Shown: positions 46,541-54,887 of the stretch, piece by piece
Position numbering within the stretch: position 1 is the stretch's first letter
Layout: the number at the start of each line of letters is the position of its first letter
Source: Anaerolinea sp.
GTDB lineage: Bacteria; Chloroflexota; Anaerolineae; Anaerolineales; Anaerolineaceae
NCBI GenBank assembly: GCA_029975965.1
Contig: JARKOV010000114.1
Span: 67,964-131,963 of the forward strand
Length of the DNA: 64,000 bases
Direction: 5' to 3'
Made by a program: the position numbers and the translations under genes
Notes under the pieces: generated by a model
Told to the model about the DNA's origin: nothing
What the model saw: the letters and a program-made list of their open reading frames with translations, nothing else
The model's database searches: none

Positions 46541-47479
46541 TTGAAAAAGCTGCATTTCTCGTCGGATGGCAAGTTCCTGTTTCATTCGTCCCCCGAAAAC
46601 ACGGTGGATGTTTGGCGTGTCGCCGATGGGACCCGCCTCTGCACCTGCCCGGGGAGCCTGATCGGGACTTCGCAGGATGGCCTGGTTTTGCTGACCAACA
46701 CGCCGGCCGGCGCCAAGGCCTGGGAAACCCTGACCGGCCTGGAATGCGAGCCGGCAACCCTTTCAGCGGAGCGTTTTGAATTTCACCAGCGATTCTACAC
46801 CATGGCGAATCGCTACAAGCTGGTGCTCGAGCTGAACGATGCCCTGTCGCTGGAAGAGGTGCAGCAGGTGCGCATCGAATACGATCCGCGCTACACCCCC
46901 GGCATGGATACCTGGGCGCTGGCGCCGGACAACGCATCGGTGGTGGTGACCCTGTCAGGCGAAGTGGCCGGCGAAGACTGGTCGATGGGCATGTGCATCG
47001 ACCTGAAGCAGGACGCGCGGCGCTTCAAGTTCAAGGTCAACAAGTACCAGAGCATTTTACCGCTCAATTTCTCCCGCGAGCAGAACCTGCTACTGGTCAG
47101 CGACGATATTTATCACCTGGCGGCCCTCGATTTGGAAACCGGGCGAGCGCGGCGCGAGGTGTGGCTGAGCGGGTTTGCCAACGTGGCGGTGGCCATCCCG
47201 GGCAATCCCTGGCTGGTGGCGACCAACGTGTGGGAGATGTCTGACCAGGGACGGAATTCACCCTTTTCGATCCAGGTGCTGAACCTGGAGCGCCTCAGCG
47301 GGGAGCGCATGCAACGGGCGCGGGTCGAAGCGGTTTTCGCCGAACCCGAAGCCCTGGTCGACCTGGAATGTGATCCCGATGGGTATCACCTGGCGAGCCT
47401 GCTCGCCGGCGGCACGATCCACTGGTGGAATATGGCGACCGGACGGATCGAGCGCACCTTCGAGGTGATCAATCCGTAG
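46541..47479 (+). CDS. Beta-propeller (WD40-like) protein
   Basis: 312 residues from a TTG at 46541. Repeated strands of the type DGKFLFHSSPENTVDVWRVADG and DPDGYHLASLLAGGTIHWWNMATGRI at the two ends look like WD40 blades closing a propeller. No signal peptide, so cytoplasmic unless the start is wrong; no ATG is available near the start. It is divergent from the hydantoinase. Partners are unknown. Confidence 0.6.
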   Translation: MKKLHFSSDGKFLFHSSPENTVDVWRVADGTRLCTCPGSLIGTSQDGLVLLTNTPAGAKAWETLTGLECEPATLSAERFEFHQRFYTMANRYKLVLELNDALSLEEVQQVRIEYDPRYTPGMDTWALAPDNASVVVTLSGEVAGEDWSMGMCIDLKQDARRFKFKVNKYQSILPLNFSREQNLLLVSDDIYHLAALDLETGRARREVWLSGFANVAVAIPGNPWLVATNVWEMSDQGRNSPFSIQVLNLERLSGERMQRARVEAVFAEPEALVDLECDPDGYHLASLLAGGTIHWWNMATGRIERTFEVINP

Positions 47480-47497
47480 AAGTCTATCCTCGCCATA

Positions 47498-47525
47498 TTG
47501 AATTTCCAGCGCGAACCTCTATAAT
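47498..47525 (+). promoter_or_regulatory. Promoter with long leader before the helix-hairpin-helix gene
   Basis: TTGAAT (47498-47503), 16-base spacer, TATAAT (47520-47525). The leader to the ATG at 47708 is about 175 bases and holds two hairpins: TGCGGGT/ACCCGCA (about 47541-47563) and CAGGGG/CCCCTG (about 47608-47635). Confidence 0.75.
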
Positions 47526-47707
47526 GAACTTAACAGCCTTGTGCGGGTTGTAAATACACCCGCAGCAGGATTTGCAGGTGCGTAACCAGCGCGTCCGATG
47601 GATACCAGGGGGGAGGTCAGAGGCCTTCCCCTGTATGGTTATCCGGCTCAGCCTGCCGTATCTCGCCCGGAGAGAACGGCCAGACCCATCATCTTCGAGG
47701 AGGCATT

Positions 47708-48118
47708 ATGAACGAGACGACCGGTGTTGTCATTGGCGGTATCATCTTCATTCTCCTGCTGCTGTTTGCCTGGTGGATGAGCCGGGTGGGTGGGAAAGCG
47801 CCGGAGGCTCACGTTGAAGCGCAAGAACCGGCGCCGGTCACCCGAGCCGCCCCGACCATGGCTGCCCAACCCGACGATTTGACGGTCCTCGAAGGAGTTG
47901 GGCCGCGCATTGCGAGTGTGCTGGCAGCGGCGGGGATCACGACCTTTGCCGAGCTGGCTTCCACCCCCGTCGACCGCCTGGAGGAAATCTTGCGCGCGGC
48001 CGACCTGCGCTTAGGCGACCCGACGACGTGGCCCGAGCAGGCCGCCCTGGCCGCCAAAGGCGATTGGGATGGCCTGGCAAAGCTGACCGAAACGCTCAAG
48101 GGAGGGCGGCGCGCTTAA
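47708..48118 (+). CDS. Membrane-anchored helix-hairpin-helix protein (COG3743-like)
   Basis: 136 residues: a membrane helix at about 6-22 (VVIGGIIFILLLLFAWWM), an Ala/Pro-rich linker, then a helix-hairpin-helix domain LTVLEGVGPRIASVLAAAGITTFAELA and DPTTWPEQAALAAKGDWDGL. This type is often annotated as a flap-endonuclease-like DNA-binding domain, also found attached to L21 in other bacteria. It may tether DNA or RNA at the membrane. GAGGAGG precedes the ATG. Cotranscribed with the next small gene. Confidence 0.85.
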   Translation: MNETTGVVIGGIIFILLLLFAWWMSRVGGKAPEAHVEAQEPAPVTRAAPTMAAQPDDLTVLEGVGPRIASVLAAAGITTFAELASTPVDRLEEILRAADLRLGDPTTWPEQAALAAKGDWDGLAKLTETLKGGRRA

Positions 48119-48123
48119 CCTGT

Positions 48124-48339
48124 ATGGCGTTCCTGGCGGAAATCCCGGGCTGGGCGTGGTTCCTCATCCTGTTAATTGGACTGGTGCTGGTCTATGGCTG
48201 GTTCAATCGCCGGTGGATCCGCGAAGAACAGGAAAAAGCAAACCAACAGGCGGCTGTCAAACCAGATGAGGAGCATCCGCCGGTGAAAGCGGCGAGTTTA
48301 CGCCCTCCACCCGGCGAACCGCCTGTAAAACGGGATTGA
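48124..48339 (+). CDS. Small single-pass membrane protein
   Basis: 71 residues from ATG at 48124, five bases after the previous stop. One membrane helix (about 8-26: IPGWAWFLILLIGLVLVYGWF), then a charged, Pro-rich cytoplasmic tail. Function unknown; tight linkage suggests it works with the helix-hairpin-helix protein. Confidence 0.65.
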   Translation: MAFLAEIPGWAWFLILLIGLVLVYGWFNRRWIREEQEKANQQAAVKPDEEHPPVKAASLRPPPGEPPVKRD

Positions 48340-48411
48340 CCTGAACGAGTCGCTCACCTACTCTCACCGCGGGGACTGGTGCCTTGCGGTGTTTAGGATT
48401 TAAAAACTCGC

Positions 48412-48478
48412 AACTGCTCAGCGAGTGGAGGAGAAGTCACCTCATATTCGGGTCTCTTGCACCTCTGGCTGCGCAGTT
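48412..48478. repeat. Palindromic element, second copy
   Basis: 67 bases from AACTGCTCAG to CTGGCTGCGCAGTT, an imperfect inverted repeat related to that at 16899-16951; the core carries GGAGGAGAAGTC and CTCTTGCACCTCTGG as in the first copy. Lies downstream of the 182-residue gene. Confidence 0.65.
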
Positions 48479-48481
48479 ATC

Positions 48482-48560
48482 AAAATTCTTTCCATCCGGT
48501 AACAAGGCCGGGATCGCTTTAAAATTCCTTCCACCCCGATAACAGGGCCAGGATGGCAGG
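48482..48560. repeat. Tandem duplication of a gene 3' end
   Basis: Two units of about 39 bases, both beginning AAAATTC and sharing TTCCA, TAACA and GGCC landmarks, roughly 80% alike. The second contains the last codons (GWKEF) and stop of the 182-residue gene; the first is an untranslated copy abutting the palindromic element. Confidence 0.6.
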
Positions 48561-49067
48561 GTCGAGGGGGGACTCGGGTAGCTCCTCCGCGTGATATGCA
48601 CCGGCGTGCAAGGCGCGCTCGCGCAGGGTTCTCCACAGCACATCGCGCTCATCGGAGCGCACGACCAGCTCATTGAGCGTTTCCGCCCGGAGCAGCAGCT
48701 CACCGGTCGTGTACAAGAAGGTCACCCTTCGCCAGCCCCGCGCCAGAATGGGCCTGGGCAGAGGCTCGAGGGGACCCAACTGCAGCTTGTAGTATTCTTC
48801 GCCGGCGCGCGGGTGGCCGGGATCGTCGCGCAGCAACTCGGCACGCGTGGTCAGCTCGACGCCTTGCAAGGCGGCGTATTGCTCGATGCGCCAGCGATGT
48901 TGCTCGCCAAAGGCAGAGGCCTGGTAGAAAGCAACGTAGTCGACGTTGACCACCTTCGGCGCGCTGCGCAGCGGGATGCGGTACCAGCCCAACAGGCGAG
49001 CGATTTCCAGGTCGCGCGGCGCGGGCAGGTAGGCTACCAGGATCAATGCGGTTGGGTCGATCGGCAT
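48519..49067 (-). CDS. Conserved protein of unknown function
   Basis: 182 residues, soluble, beginning MPIDPTALILVAYLPAPRDLEIARLLGWYRIPLRSAP. It has several conserved-looking aromatic and charged stretches (VDYVAFYQASAFGEQHRWRIEQYA) but no motif I can name. I chose the ATG at 49067, with AGAGGTAG upstream, over longer starts. Confidence 0.75.
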   Translation of the reverse strand: MPIDPTALILVAYLPAPRDLEIARLLGWYRIPLRSAPKVVNVDYVAFYQASAFGEQHRWRIEQYAALQGVELTTRAELLRDDPGHPRAGEEYYKLQLGPLEPLPRPILARGWRRVTFLYTTGELLLRAETLNELVVRSDERDVLWRTLRERALHAGAYHAEELPESPLDPAILALLSGWKEF

Positions 49068-49217
49068 GGTCGCTACCTCTCGGCGTGGTAAGCGTATTAT
49101 AGCGATTTTCCTGGGGGGCAATGGGGAATCTCTCAACGACTTCACATGGTACCTAAAAGGATATACACAATCCAATCAGGCACCCGAGACTTGTGCTCCC
49201 AGGGCGGTGAACGGGTC

Positions 49218-49223
49218 TATAAT
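49218..49223 (+). promoter_or_regulatory. Candidate -10 before the flavoprotein gene
   Basis: TATAAT 20 bases before the ATG at 49244, leaving a leader of only about 12 bases; no convincing -35. Confidence 0.45.
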
Positions 49224-49243
49224 GGTGGCGGGGAGATGCGAAC

Positions 49244-49819
49244 ATGAACATTGTCACGGTGATGGGCAGCCCGCGCCGCAAGGGGAACACGGCCACGGTG
49301 CTGGCGCTGTTTGAAAAGCTGGCTGCAGCCGAGCATCGCATCGAGCGCATAAACATAGTTGACTACGACGTGCGCGGATGCCTGGGCTGCGATTCCTGTT
49401 TCAAGAACCAGGATGAACCGGGCTGCGTGCAGAAGGATGATGGGGTGGGTCTGCTCGAGCGCATCCTGGCGGCCGACGCGGTGATTTACGCCACGCCGCT
49501 CTACGTGTGGAGTTACTCGGCGCAGTTGAAAGCCCTGATGGACCGCCATTACTGCCTGGTCAAGTGGAAAAACGGAAAGAAAATTGCCGCATTGATGCAG
49601 GGGAAACCGGCTGCGTTGCTGGTCACCTGTGGAGATGTGATTGAGAACAACGCCGACACGATCCAGGTCGAATTCGACCGCGAGATGGATTACCTGGGCT
49701 GCCGGGTGATCGGAAAGTATATCGTGCCCGAGTGCACGCTTCCCAAGCACCTGGGCGACAAGGCGATGCGCACCGCGCAGGAGATGCTGGCCGGTTTGCA
49801 GCGCGCGACGCCTGGGTAA
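49244..49819 (+). CDS. NADPH-dependent FMN reductase/iron-sulfur flavoprotein-like
   Basis: 191 residues with a flavodoxin fold: GSPRRKGNTATVL binds FMN phosphate, and ATPLYVWSYSAQLKALMDR lines the flavin site. A CLGCDSC segment followed by Cys in EPGCVQKDD resembles the compact cysteine motif of iron-sulfur flavoproteins. Probably a cytoplasmic quinone or electron-carrier reductase. It stands alone and ends at a bidirectional terminator. Confidence 0.88.
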   Translation: MNIVTVMGSPRRKGNTATVLALFEKLAAAEHRIERINIVDYDVRGCLGCDSCFKNQDEPGCVQKDDGVGLLERILAADAVIYATPLYVWSYSAQLKALMDRHYCLVKWKNGKKIAALMQGKPAALLVTCGDVIENNADTIQVEFDREMDYLGCRVIGKYIVPECTLPKHLGDKAMRTAQEMLAGLQRATPG

Positions 49820-49839
49820 TATACGGGGGCGTCTGAAAT

Positions 49840-49892
49840 GTAATCGGATGGGTTATTTTGGTGGCTTTGCTCCCATAATAACCCATCCGATT
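49840..49892. terminator. Bidirectional terminator between convergent genes
   Basis: Perfect 16-bp arms at 49840-49855 and 49875-49890, 19-base loop, T run at 49889-49892. Between the flavoprotein stop (49819) and the PLP enzyme stop (49918). Confidence 0.8.
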
Positions 49893-49917
49893 TTACCGAT
49901 TGACCGCTGAAAGAGAC

Positions 49918-51384
49918 TTAACTCGCAGCGACCAGTTGGTTGAATGCGCTGATCTTTGCGTCGATCTCGCCCACCTGCTGCTGGATGCTGGTCCAGTAGG
50001 TCGGGTCGTACCACTGCGCCTGGATCTCCTCGTAGGTCTTGCCCTGTTGCTCGACCCAGGTGTAATACTTGAGGTTGTGGACGCGCTTGCGGGCGGCGTA
50101 ATCGAGCTCGAGCAGGTTGTCGGTGGACTGGCGGTGAAGCGCGCCGGCGTAGGCCTCTGCGGCGTCAAAAGCGGTGAACGGTCCAAAGGCGGCGGTATAT
50201 TCGTCGAGGCGCGTGCCGTATAGCTCCATCGAGTCGGTCAGCACGGTGAGCACCACGTCGTTCTCGGTCAGCTCGTAATACTTGGCGAATTTGATCGCCG
50301 AGAGCACGTTGGCGATGCCGGAGAAGCCCAGCAGATCGAGCTGGGAGACGATGCTCTCCGGAACACCCTTTCGGGTCAGGTACGCCCGGCCTTCGGGCTC
50401 GTTGAACAGGCGCATGATCTTGACCACGTCTTCGTCGTCGATCGCCACGACCAGGTCGGTGTTCTTGACATTGTGGATCCAGGGGACGTGTTTGTCGCCG
50501 ATGCCTTCGATGCGGTGCGCGCCAAACCCGTTGTTCAACAGGGTGGGGCACTGCAGGGCTTCGCTGGCGATGATCTTGCTGGTGGGGTAGACCTGCTTGA
50601 GGTAGTCGCCGCAGGCGATGGTGCCGGCGGAGCCGGTGGTGAGGGCCACACCGCGGTAGGCGTCCTTTGGGCCGAGGGCCTGCTGAAGCACCTCTTCCAT
50701 GGCGTGCCCGGTGACATCGTAATGCCAGAGGTAGTTGCCAAACTCCTCGAACTGGTTGAAGATGGCGAGGTCCTGGCCCGACTTGCGCAGCTCCCAGCAT
50801 TTGTCGAAAATTTCCTTGACGTTGGATTCGCTCCCGGGCGTGGCGATCACCTCGCCGGCAATTTTGGAAAGCCACTCGAACCGCTCGCGGCTCATCCCTT
50901 CGGGCAGAATGGCAATCGACTCACAAGCCAGCAAGGCCGAGTCGTACGCGCCGCCGCGGCAGTAATTGCCGGTGGACGGCCAGACGGCTTTCTGCGCGGT
51001 CGGGTCGAACTGGCCGGTCACCAGGCGCGGAGCCAGGCAGCCGAAGGCCGCGCCGACCTTGTGCGCGCCGGTGGGGAACCATTTTCCCACCAGGGCGATG
51101 ATGCGCGCGCGCGTTCCGGTCAGGCTGGAGGGGAACTCGAGCGTGTTGACCCCGCCAAATTTCCCGCCTTTGGCCTGGGGCTGGTTCTTCCAGGTAATGC
51201 GAAACAGGTTGACCGGCGCGACATCCCACAGGCCGGTCTGCTCCAATTTCTGCTGGATGCCGGGGGGGACGAGGGCAGGATTTTTCATCTGGGCGAAGGT
51301 GGGGATGACGATGCCCCGCTCGCGCACGCGCTGCACGGCGCGTTTCTGCCGCTCAGGATGAACAGTCAGGTCGATCGTAGACAT
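49918..51384 (-). CDS. Fold-type-II PLP-dependent enzyme (tryptophan-synthase-beta-like)
   Basis: 488 residues. The PLP lysine is probably Lys109 in FPTGAHKVGAAFG, and TTGSAGTIACGDYL is the glycine-rich phosphate-binding loop of the family. This group is annotated only as PLP-dependent lyase/thiolase or subunit beta; a large C-terminal helical extension distinguishes it from cysteine or threonine synthases. Substrate unknown. The ATG at 51384 has AAGGAG upstream. Followed by the bidirectional terminator. Confidence 0.85.
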   Translation of the reverse strand: MSTIDLTVHPERQKRAVQRVRERGIVIPTFAQMKNPALVPPGIQQKLEQTGLWDVAPVNLFRITWKNQPQAKGGKFGGVNTLEFPSSLTGTRARIIALVGKWFPTGAHKVGAAFGCLAPRLVTGQFDPTAQKAVWPSTGNYCRGGAYDSALLACESIAILPEGMSRERFEWLSKIAGEVIATPGSESNVKEIFDKCWELRKSGQDLAIFNQFEEFGNYLWHYDVTGHAMEEVLQQALGPKDAYRGVALTTGSAGTIACGDYLKQVYPTSKIIASEALQCPTLLNNGFGAHRIEGIGDKHVPWIHNVKNTDLVVAIDDEDVVKIMRLFNEPEGRAYLTRKGVPESIVSQLDLLGFSGIANVLSAIKFAKYYELTENDVVLTVLTDSMELYGTRLDEYTAAFGPFTAFDAAEAYAGALHRQSTDNLLELDYAARKRVHNLKYYTWVEQQGKTYEEIQAQWYDPTYWTSIQQQVGEIDAKISAFNQLVAAS

Positions 51385-51455
51385 ATGACTCCTTAAAAAC
51401 AACAAGGGATGGGGTTGGGGCCGGCTCGAGCAACCTCCGCCGGCCTGGAGGGGGA

Positions 51456-52394
51456 TTAATTTTCGTCTTTGTCTGGCGCTTCGCGTACGATGTAGAGCGG
51501 GCGGCCTTTCACTTCATCATAGATGCGTCCGATGTATTCGCCCAGGATGCCCAGGCTGATCAGTTGCACCCCGCCGAGGAAGAGCACCGCCACCAGCGTG
51601 GAGGCCTGGCCTAAGAATTGGGTCTCGGTGAGGGCGCGCATGATGATCACCACCGGGATCATCAAAATGCTCAACCCGGCGGCGACGAAGCCGATGTACG
51701 TGGCGACCTGGAGTGGGAAGTAAGAAAAACCGGTGATGGCGTTGAGGGCCAGCTTGAGCATTTTCTTGAACGGGTATTTTGTCGAACCGGCGAAGCGGGC
51801 GGCTCGTTTGTACGGCACACCTACCTGGCGGAAGCCGACCCAGGCCGACATCCCGCGCAGGAAGCGGTCGCGCTCGCGCATCGTGTTCATCACATTGACG
51901 ACCTTGCGGTCCATCAAGCGGAAGTCGCCGGTGTCGAGTGGGATTTTCACGTCGGTGATGCGGAAAATCATGCGGTAGAAGATCGAGGCGGTGAAAAGCT
52001 TGAACCACGACTCGCCTTCGCGCTCGGCGCGGGTGGCATAGACCACCTCATAGCCCTCGCGCCACTTGGCGACCATTTCGCCGATCACTTCCGGCGGGTC
52101 CTGAAGGTCGGAGTCGATGATCACCACCGCGTCGCCGCGCGCATAATCCAGGCCGGCGGTAACGGCGATCTGGTGACCGAAGTTGCGCGCAAAGATGATC
52201 GGTCGCACGCGTTGATCGCTGGCTGCCAGCTCACGAATGCGCTCCGTCGAGCCGTCGGACGAGCCATCGTCGACGATCAGCATCTCCCACGGTTCTCCCA
52301 ATGCGTCCATGACAGCCGCCACCCGGCGGTGTAGCTCGGGCAGGATTTCAAACTCATTGAAGACGGGCGCGATGATCGAGATAACCGGTTTCAT
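51456..52394 (-). CDS. GtrB/DPM1-like family 2 glycosyltransferase
   Basis: 312 residues. N-terminal GT-A domain with [23 protein letters not shown] and DSDLQDPPE (DXD), then two C-terminal membrane helices ([21 protein letters not shown] and [25 protein letters not shown]). Such enzymes make polyprenyl-phosphate glucose or mannose, the donor for periplasmic GT-C enzymes such as the protein at 5593-8205. ATG 52394 chosen by family start. Confidence 0.93.
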   Translation of the reverse strand: MKPVISIIAPVFNEFEILPELHRRVAAVMDALGEPWEMLIVDDGSSDGSTERIRELAASDQRVRPIIFARNFGHQIAVTAGLDYARGDAVVIIDSDLQDPPEVIGEMVAKWREGYEVVYATRAEREGESWFKLFTASIFYRMIFRITDVKIPLDTGDFRLMDRKVVNVMNTMRERDRFLRGMSAWVGFRQVGVPYKRAARFAGSTKYPFKKMLKLALNAITGFSYFPLQVATYIGFVAAGLSILMIPVVIIMRALTETQFLGQASTLVAVLFLGGVQLISLGILGEYIGRIYDEVKGRPLYIVREAPDKDEN

Positions 52395-52482
52395 GGAGCG
52401 ATGCCTTTCCTGATCAATAGACTGAACACCTCGGTTTTTTGGATTATAACTCACCCGCCTTCAGGCCGAGATTACAGTCACA

Positions 52483-53733
52483 TTATAAATTGAGCAGCTT
52501 CTTCACTTCATCCAGCTCGGGGGCGATGACCGGCGCTTCGCGCACCGCCTTCATCGCGGCGCGAACGTCTTTAAGGCCGGAACCGGTATTGAGCACCAGG
52601 ATCGGATCCTCGGGGCCGACGAGACCCTGCTCGAGGGCGCGCAGCAGCCCGGCATACGCCGTCGAGCCGGCCGGCTCGGCAAAAATGCCGGCCAGGCCGA
52701 GCGCCGCGACCGCCCGGATGATCTCGTCGTCGCTGACCAGCACGTAGCTTCCGCCGGTATCGCGCGGCGCGCGCACGGCGCGCACTCCGTCGCGCGGCAA
52801 GTCGACCGAGATGCTGTCGGCCAGGGTGGTCGCGCTGACGGGGGAGATGGTCTCGGTGCCGGCGAAGAACGCGTTGGCCACGGCGGCCGAGCCTTCTGCC
52901 TGCACGCCAAAGATGCGCGGCATCTGTTCGAGCCAGCCGAGCGCCTGGAGGTCTTTAAAGCCCTTGTGGATCCCGGAGATGATATTGCCGTCCCCGACAG
53001 AAACGAACAGGCATAACGGGCGGTCGAAATGCTCGACCCGCAAAACCTGCTCCCAGATTTCAAAGGCGGCGGTTTTCTTGCCCTCGGCGGTGAATGGATT
53101 GTAGCCGGTGTTGCGGCAGTACCAGTCGAACGCTTGCGCAGCCTGGATGGTCAGGTCGAAAGCGGCGTCGTAGTTGCCGTCGACGAGGATGACCTGCGCG
53201 CCATAGACCAGCAGTTGGGCGACCTTGGCGGGCGGGGCGCTGCGCGGGGCGAAGATCACCGCCGGCTGCCCGATGGCAGCCGACATGCCGGCCAGCGCAG
53301 CCCCGGCGTTGCCGGTGGAAGCGGTGACGATGATCTTGGCGCCAATTTGCCTGGCGCGGGCGACGACCACCGCGCTGGCGCGGTCTTTGAAGGAGGCGGT
53401 CGGGTTGCGGCCCTCATCTTTGACCCACAAGCGGGGCAGGCCAAGCTGGCTGGAGAGCAACGGCGGACGGTACACCGGGGTCCAGCCGGCGGCGTGCAGC
53501 GGGGTGCCCGCGCCGCCCGGATCGGCGACCGGCAGCAGCGGCAGGTAGCGCCAGAGCGAAGGCTCTGCCTGGGCAGCGAGGTTGGCCGGTGAATGTGCCT
53601 TGCGGATGGCGGCGATATCCAGGATCACGTCCAGGTTCCCGCCGTCGTGAGGGCAGGTATACAACAGATCGAGCGGGGCAAATTCCGCGCCGCACAACGA
53701 GCAGGCATAACCGAGGATGGGGAAGTTGTTCAC
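52483..53733 (-). CDS. thrC: Threonine synthase
   Basis: 416 residues from GTG at 53733. Begins with a zinc-ribbon-like CSLCG and CPHDGG pair, then the PLP fold with NPTASFKDRASAVV (Schiff-base Lys) and VTASTGNAGAALAG. Converts O-phosphohomoserine to threonine. Ends ...ELDEVKKLLNL. No other threonine gene is close. A related PLP-lyase function cannot be fully excluded, but family fit is good. Confidence 0.9.
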   Translation of the reverse strand: MNNFPILGYACSLCGAEFAPLDLLYTCPHDGGNLDVILDIAAIRKAHSPANLAAQAEPSLWRYLPLLPVADPGGAGTPLHAAGWTPVYRPPLLSSQLGLPRLWVKDEGRNPTASFKDRASAVVVARARQIGAKIIVTASTGNAGAALAGMSAAIGQPAVIFAPRSAPPAKVAQLLVYGAQVILVDGNYDAAFDLTIQAAQAFDWYCRNTGYNPFTAEGKKTAAFEIWEQVLRVEHFDRPLCLFVSVGDGNIISGIHKGFKDLQALGWLEQMPRIFGVQAEGSAAVANAFFAGTETISPVSATTLADSISVDLPRDGVRAVRAPRDTGGSYVLVSDDEIIRAVAALGLAGIFAEPAGSTAYAGLLRALEQGLVGPEDPILVLNTGSGLKDVRAAMKAVREAPVIAPELDEVKKLLNL

Positions 53734-53862
53734 AAATTTTCTCGTGAGAGGTGGAATGGCGTGCCCGTTAATTTTACCAGATTGTCTGACAAACAGAAGT
53801 TGATCTTCTGGGCGCGCGCCGAAACAGGCCGGGGTGACGTTCACCGGGGCGATTCATGGCAA

Positions 53863-53886
53863 CTGGGGCGGTGTGCACCGCCCCAG
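53863..53886. terminator. Hairpin after the transporter operon
   Basis: Perfect 11-bp arms CTGGGGCGGTG and CACCGCCCCAG with a TG loop, 31 bases after the permease stop on the minus strand. There is no strong T tract, so it may instead be a REP-like palindrome. Confidence 0.5.
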
Positions 53887-53916
53887 ATTTGGCGACATTT
53901 CGCAGGATTACAACGG

Positions 53917-54885
53917 CTAAAGCCCGCGCTCGCCGCGAATATAGGGGATGCCCAGGGCGGTCGGAGCGCCCAGGCGTTTGCGAATCGCTTCGCGCGAGCC
54001 GATCACCAACACGATGATGGTGAAGGCATAGGGGAGCATTTCGAGGAAGAAGCCCCAGTAGGGGTTGTAATAGAAGGGGTTGGCCAACCCGAAGATGACG
54101 GTGGGGCCCTGGATATCCAGCACCAGGCGGCGCAGTGCGCCGAATATGTACGACCCGGCCGCGGCGCGCAAGGGGTCCCACTGGGCAAAGATCACCAGGC
54201 CGATGGCGATCCAGCCCTGGCCGTTGGTGGTCAGCTCGCTGAACCAGCCCGGCGAAATGGCCAGGCTGATGGTCGCGCCAGCCAGGCCGGCCAGCACGCC
54301 ACCCACAAAAACGTACAGGTAGCGCAGGCGGTACACCGGCACACCCAGCGAATCGGCGGCGGCGGGGTACTCGCCCACGGCGCGCAGGTGCAGGCCGGGG
54401 CGGGTGCGGTTGATGTAATACCACGCCACGGGCACCAGGATGTAGCCGAGGTAGACGAGCAACTTCTGGTTGGTGAAGAAGATCGGCCCGAGGATGGGGA
54501 TCTGGCTGAGCAACGGGATGGTGACGGTGGGGATCAGCGTGATCGTGCCGGCCTTGCTGAGTCCCTCGCCAAGCACCAGGCTGATGCCGACCGCCAGGAA
54601 GTTGAGCGACAACCCGCTGACCACCTGGTCGGCCTGGAGGGTGATGGCGATGAAGGCGTGCACCTGGCTGATCAGCCCGGCGGCCAGCATGGCAACCAGC
54701 AACCCCAGCCAGGGGTTACCGGTGCGCGTGGCGATGCTGAATGCGCTCATCGCGCCGATCAGCATCATGCCTTCGACGCCCAGGTTCATCACACCGGAGC
54801 GCTCGGCGAAGATCTCACCGATGGTGGCAAAAAGCAGGATCGTTCCGGTGGCAACGCCCGCCTGGAGGATGATGAGCAGGTCCAT
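53917..54885 (-). CDS. ABC permease, nucleoside/simple-sugar type (NupQ/YufQ-like)
   Basis: 322 residues, eight to ten membrane helices, BPD_transp_2 family. ERSGVMNLGVEGMMLIGA is the signature of this family (ERxGvvNlGiEG). It forms the membrane channel with the next permease. Located last in the operon ATPase-permease-permease; two bases from the upstream stop. Confidence 0.93.
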   Translation of the reverse strand: MDLLIILQAGVATGTILLFATIGEIFAERSGVMNLGVEGMMLIGAMSAFSIATRTGNPWLGLLVAMLAAGLISQVHAFIAITLQADQVVSGLSLNFLAVGISLVLGEGLSKAGTITLIPTVTIPLLSQIPILGPIFFTNQKLLVYLGYILVPVAWYYINRTRPGLHLRAVGEYPAAADSLGVPVYRLRYLYVFVGGVLAGLAGATISLAISPGWFSELTTNGQGWIAIGLVIFAQWDPLRAAAGSYIFGALRRLVLDIQGPTVIFGLANPFYYNPYWGFFLEMLPYAFTIIVLVIGSREAIRKRLGAPTALGIPYIRGERGL

Positions 54886-54887
54886 GG

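Noticed and set aside
53863..53886. Member of the REP-like family at 37609/57669
   Set aside because: It is a GC-rich perfect hairpin but the arm sequence and loop differ from the family; kept as a separate hairpin.
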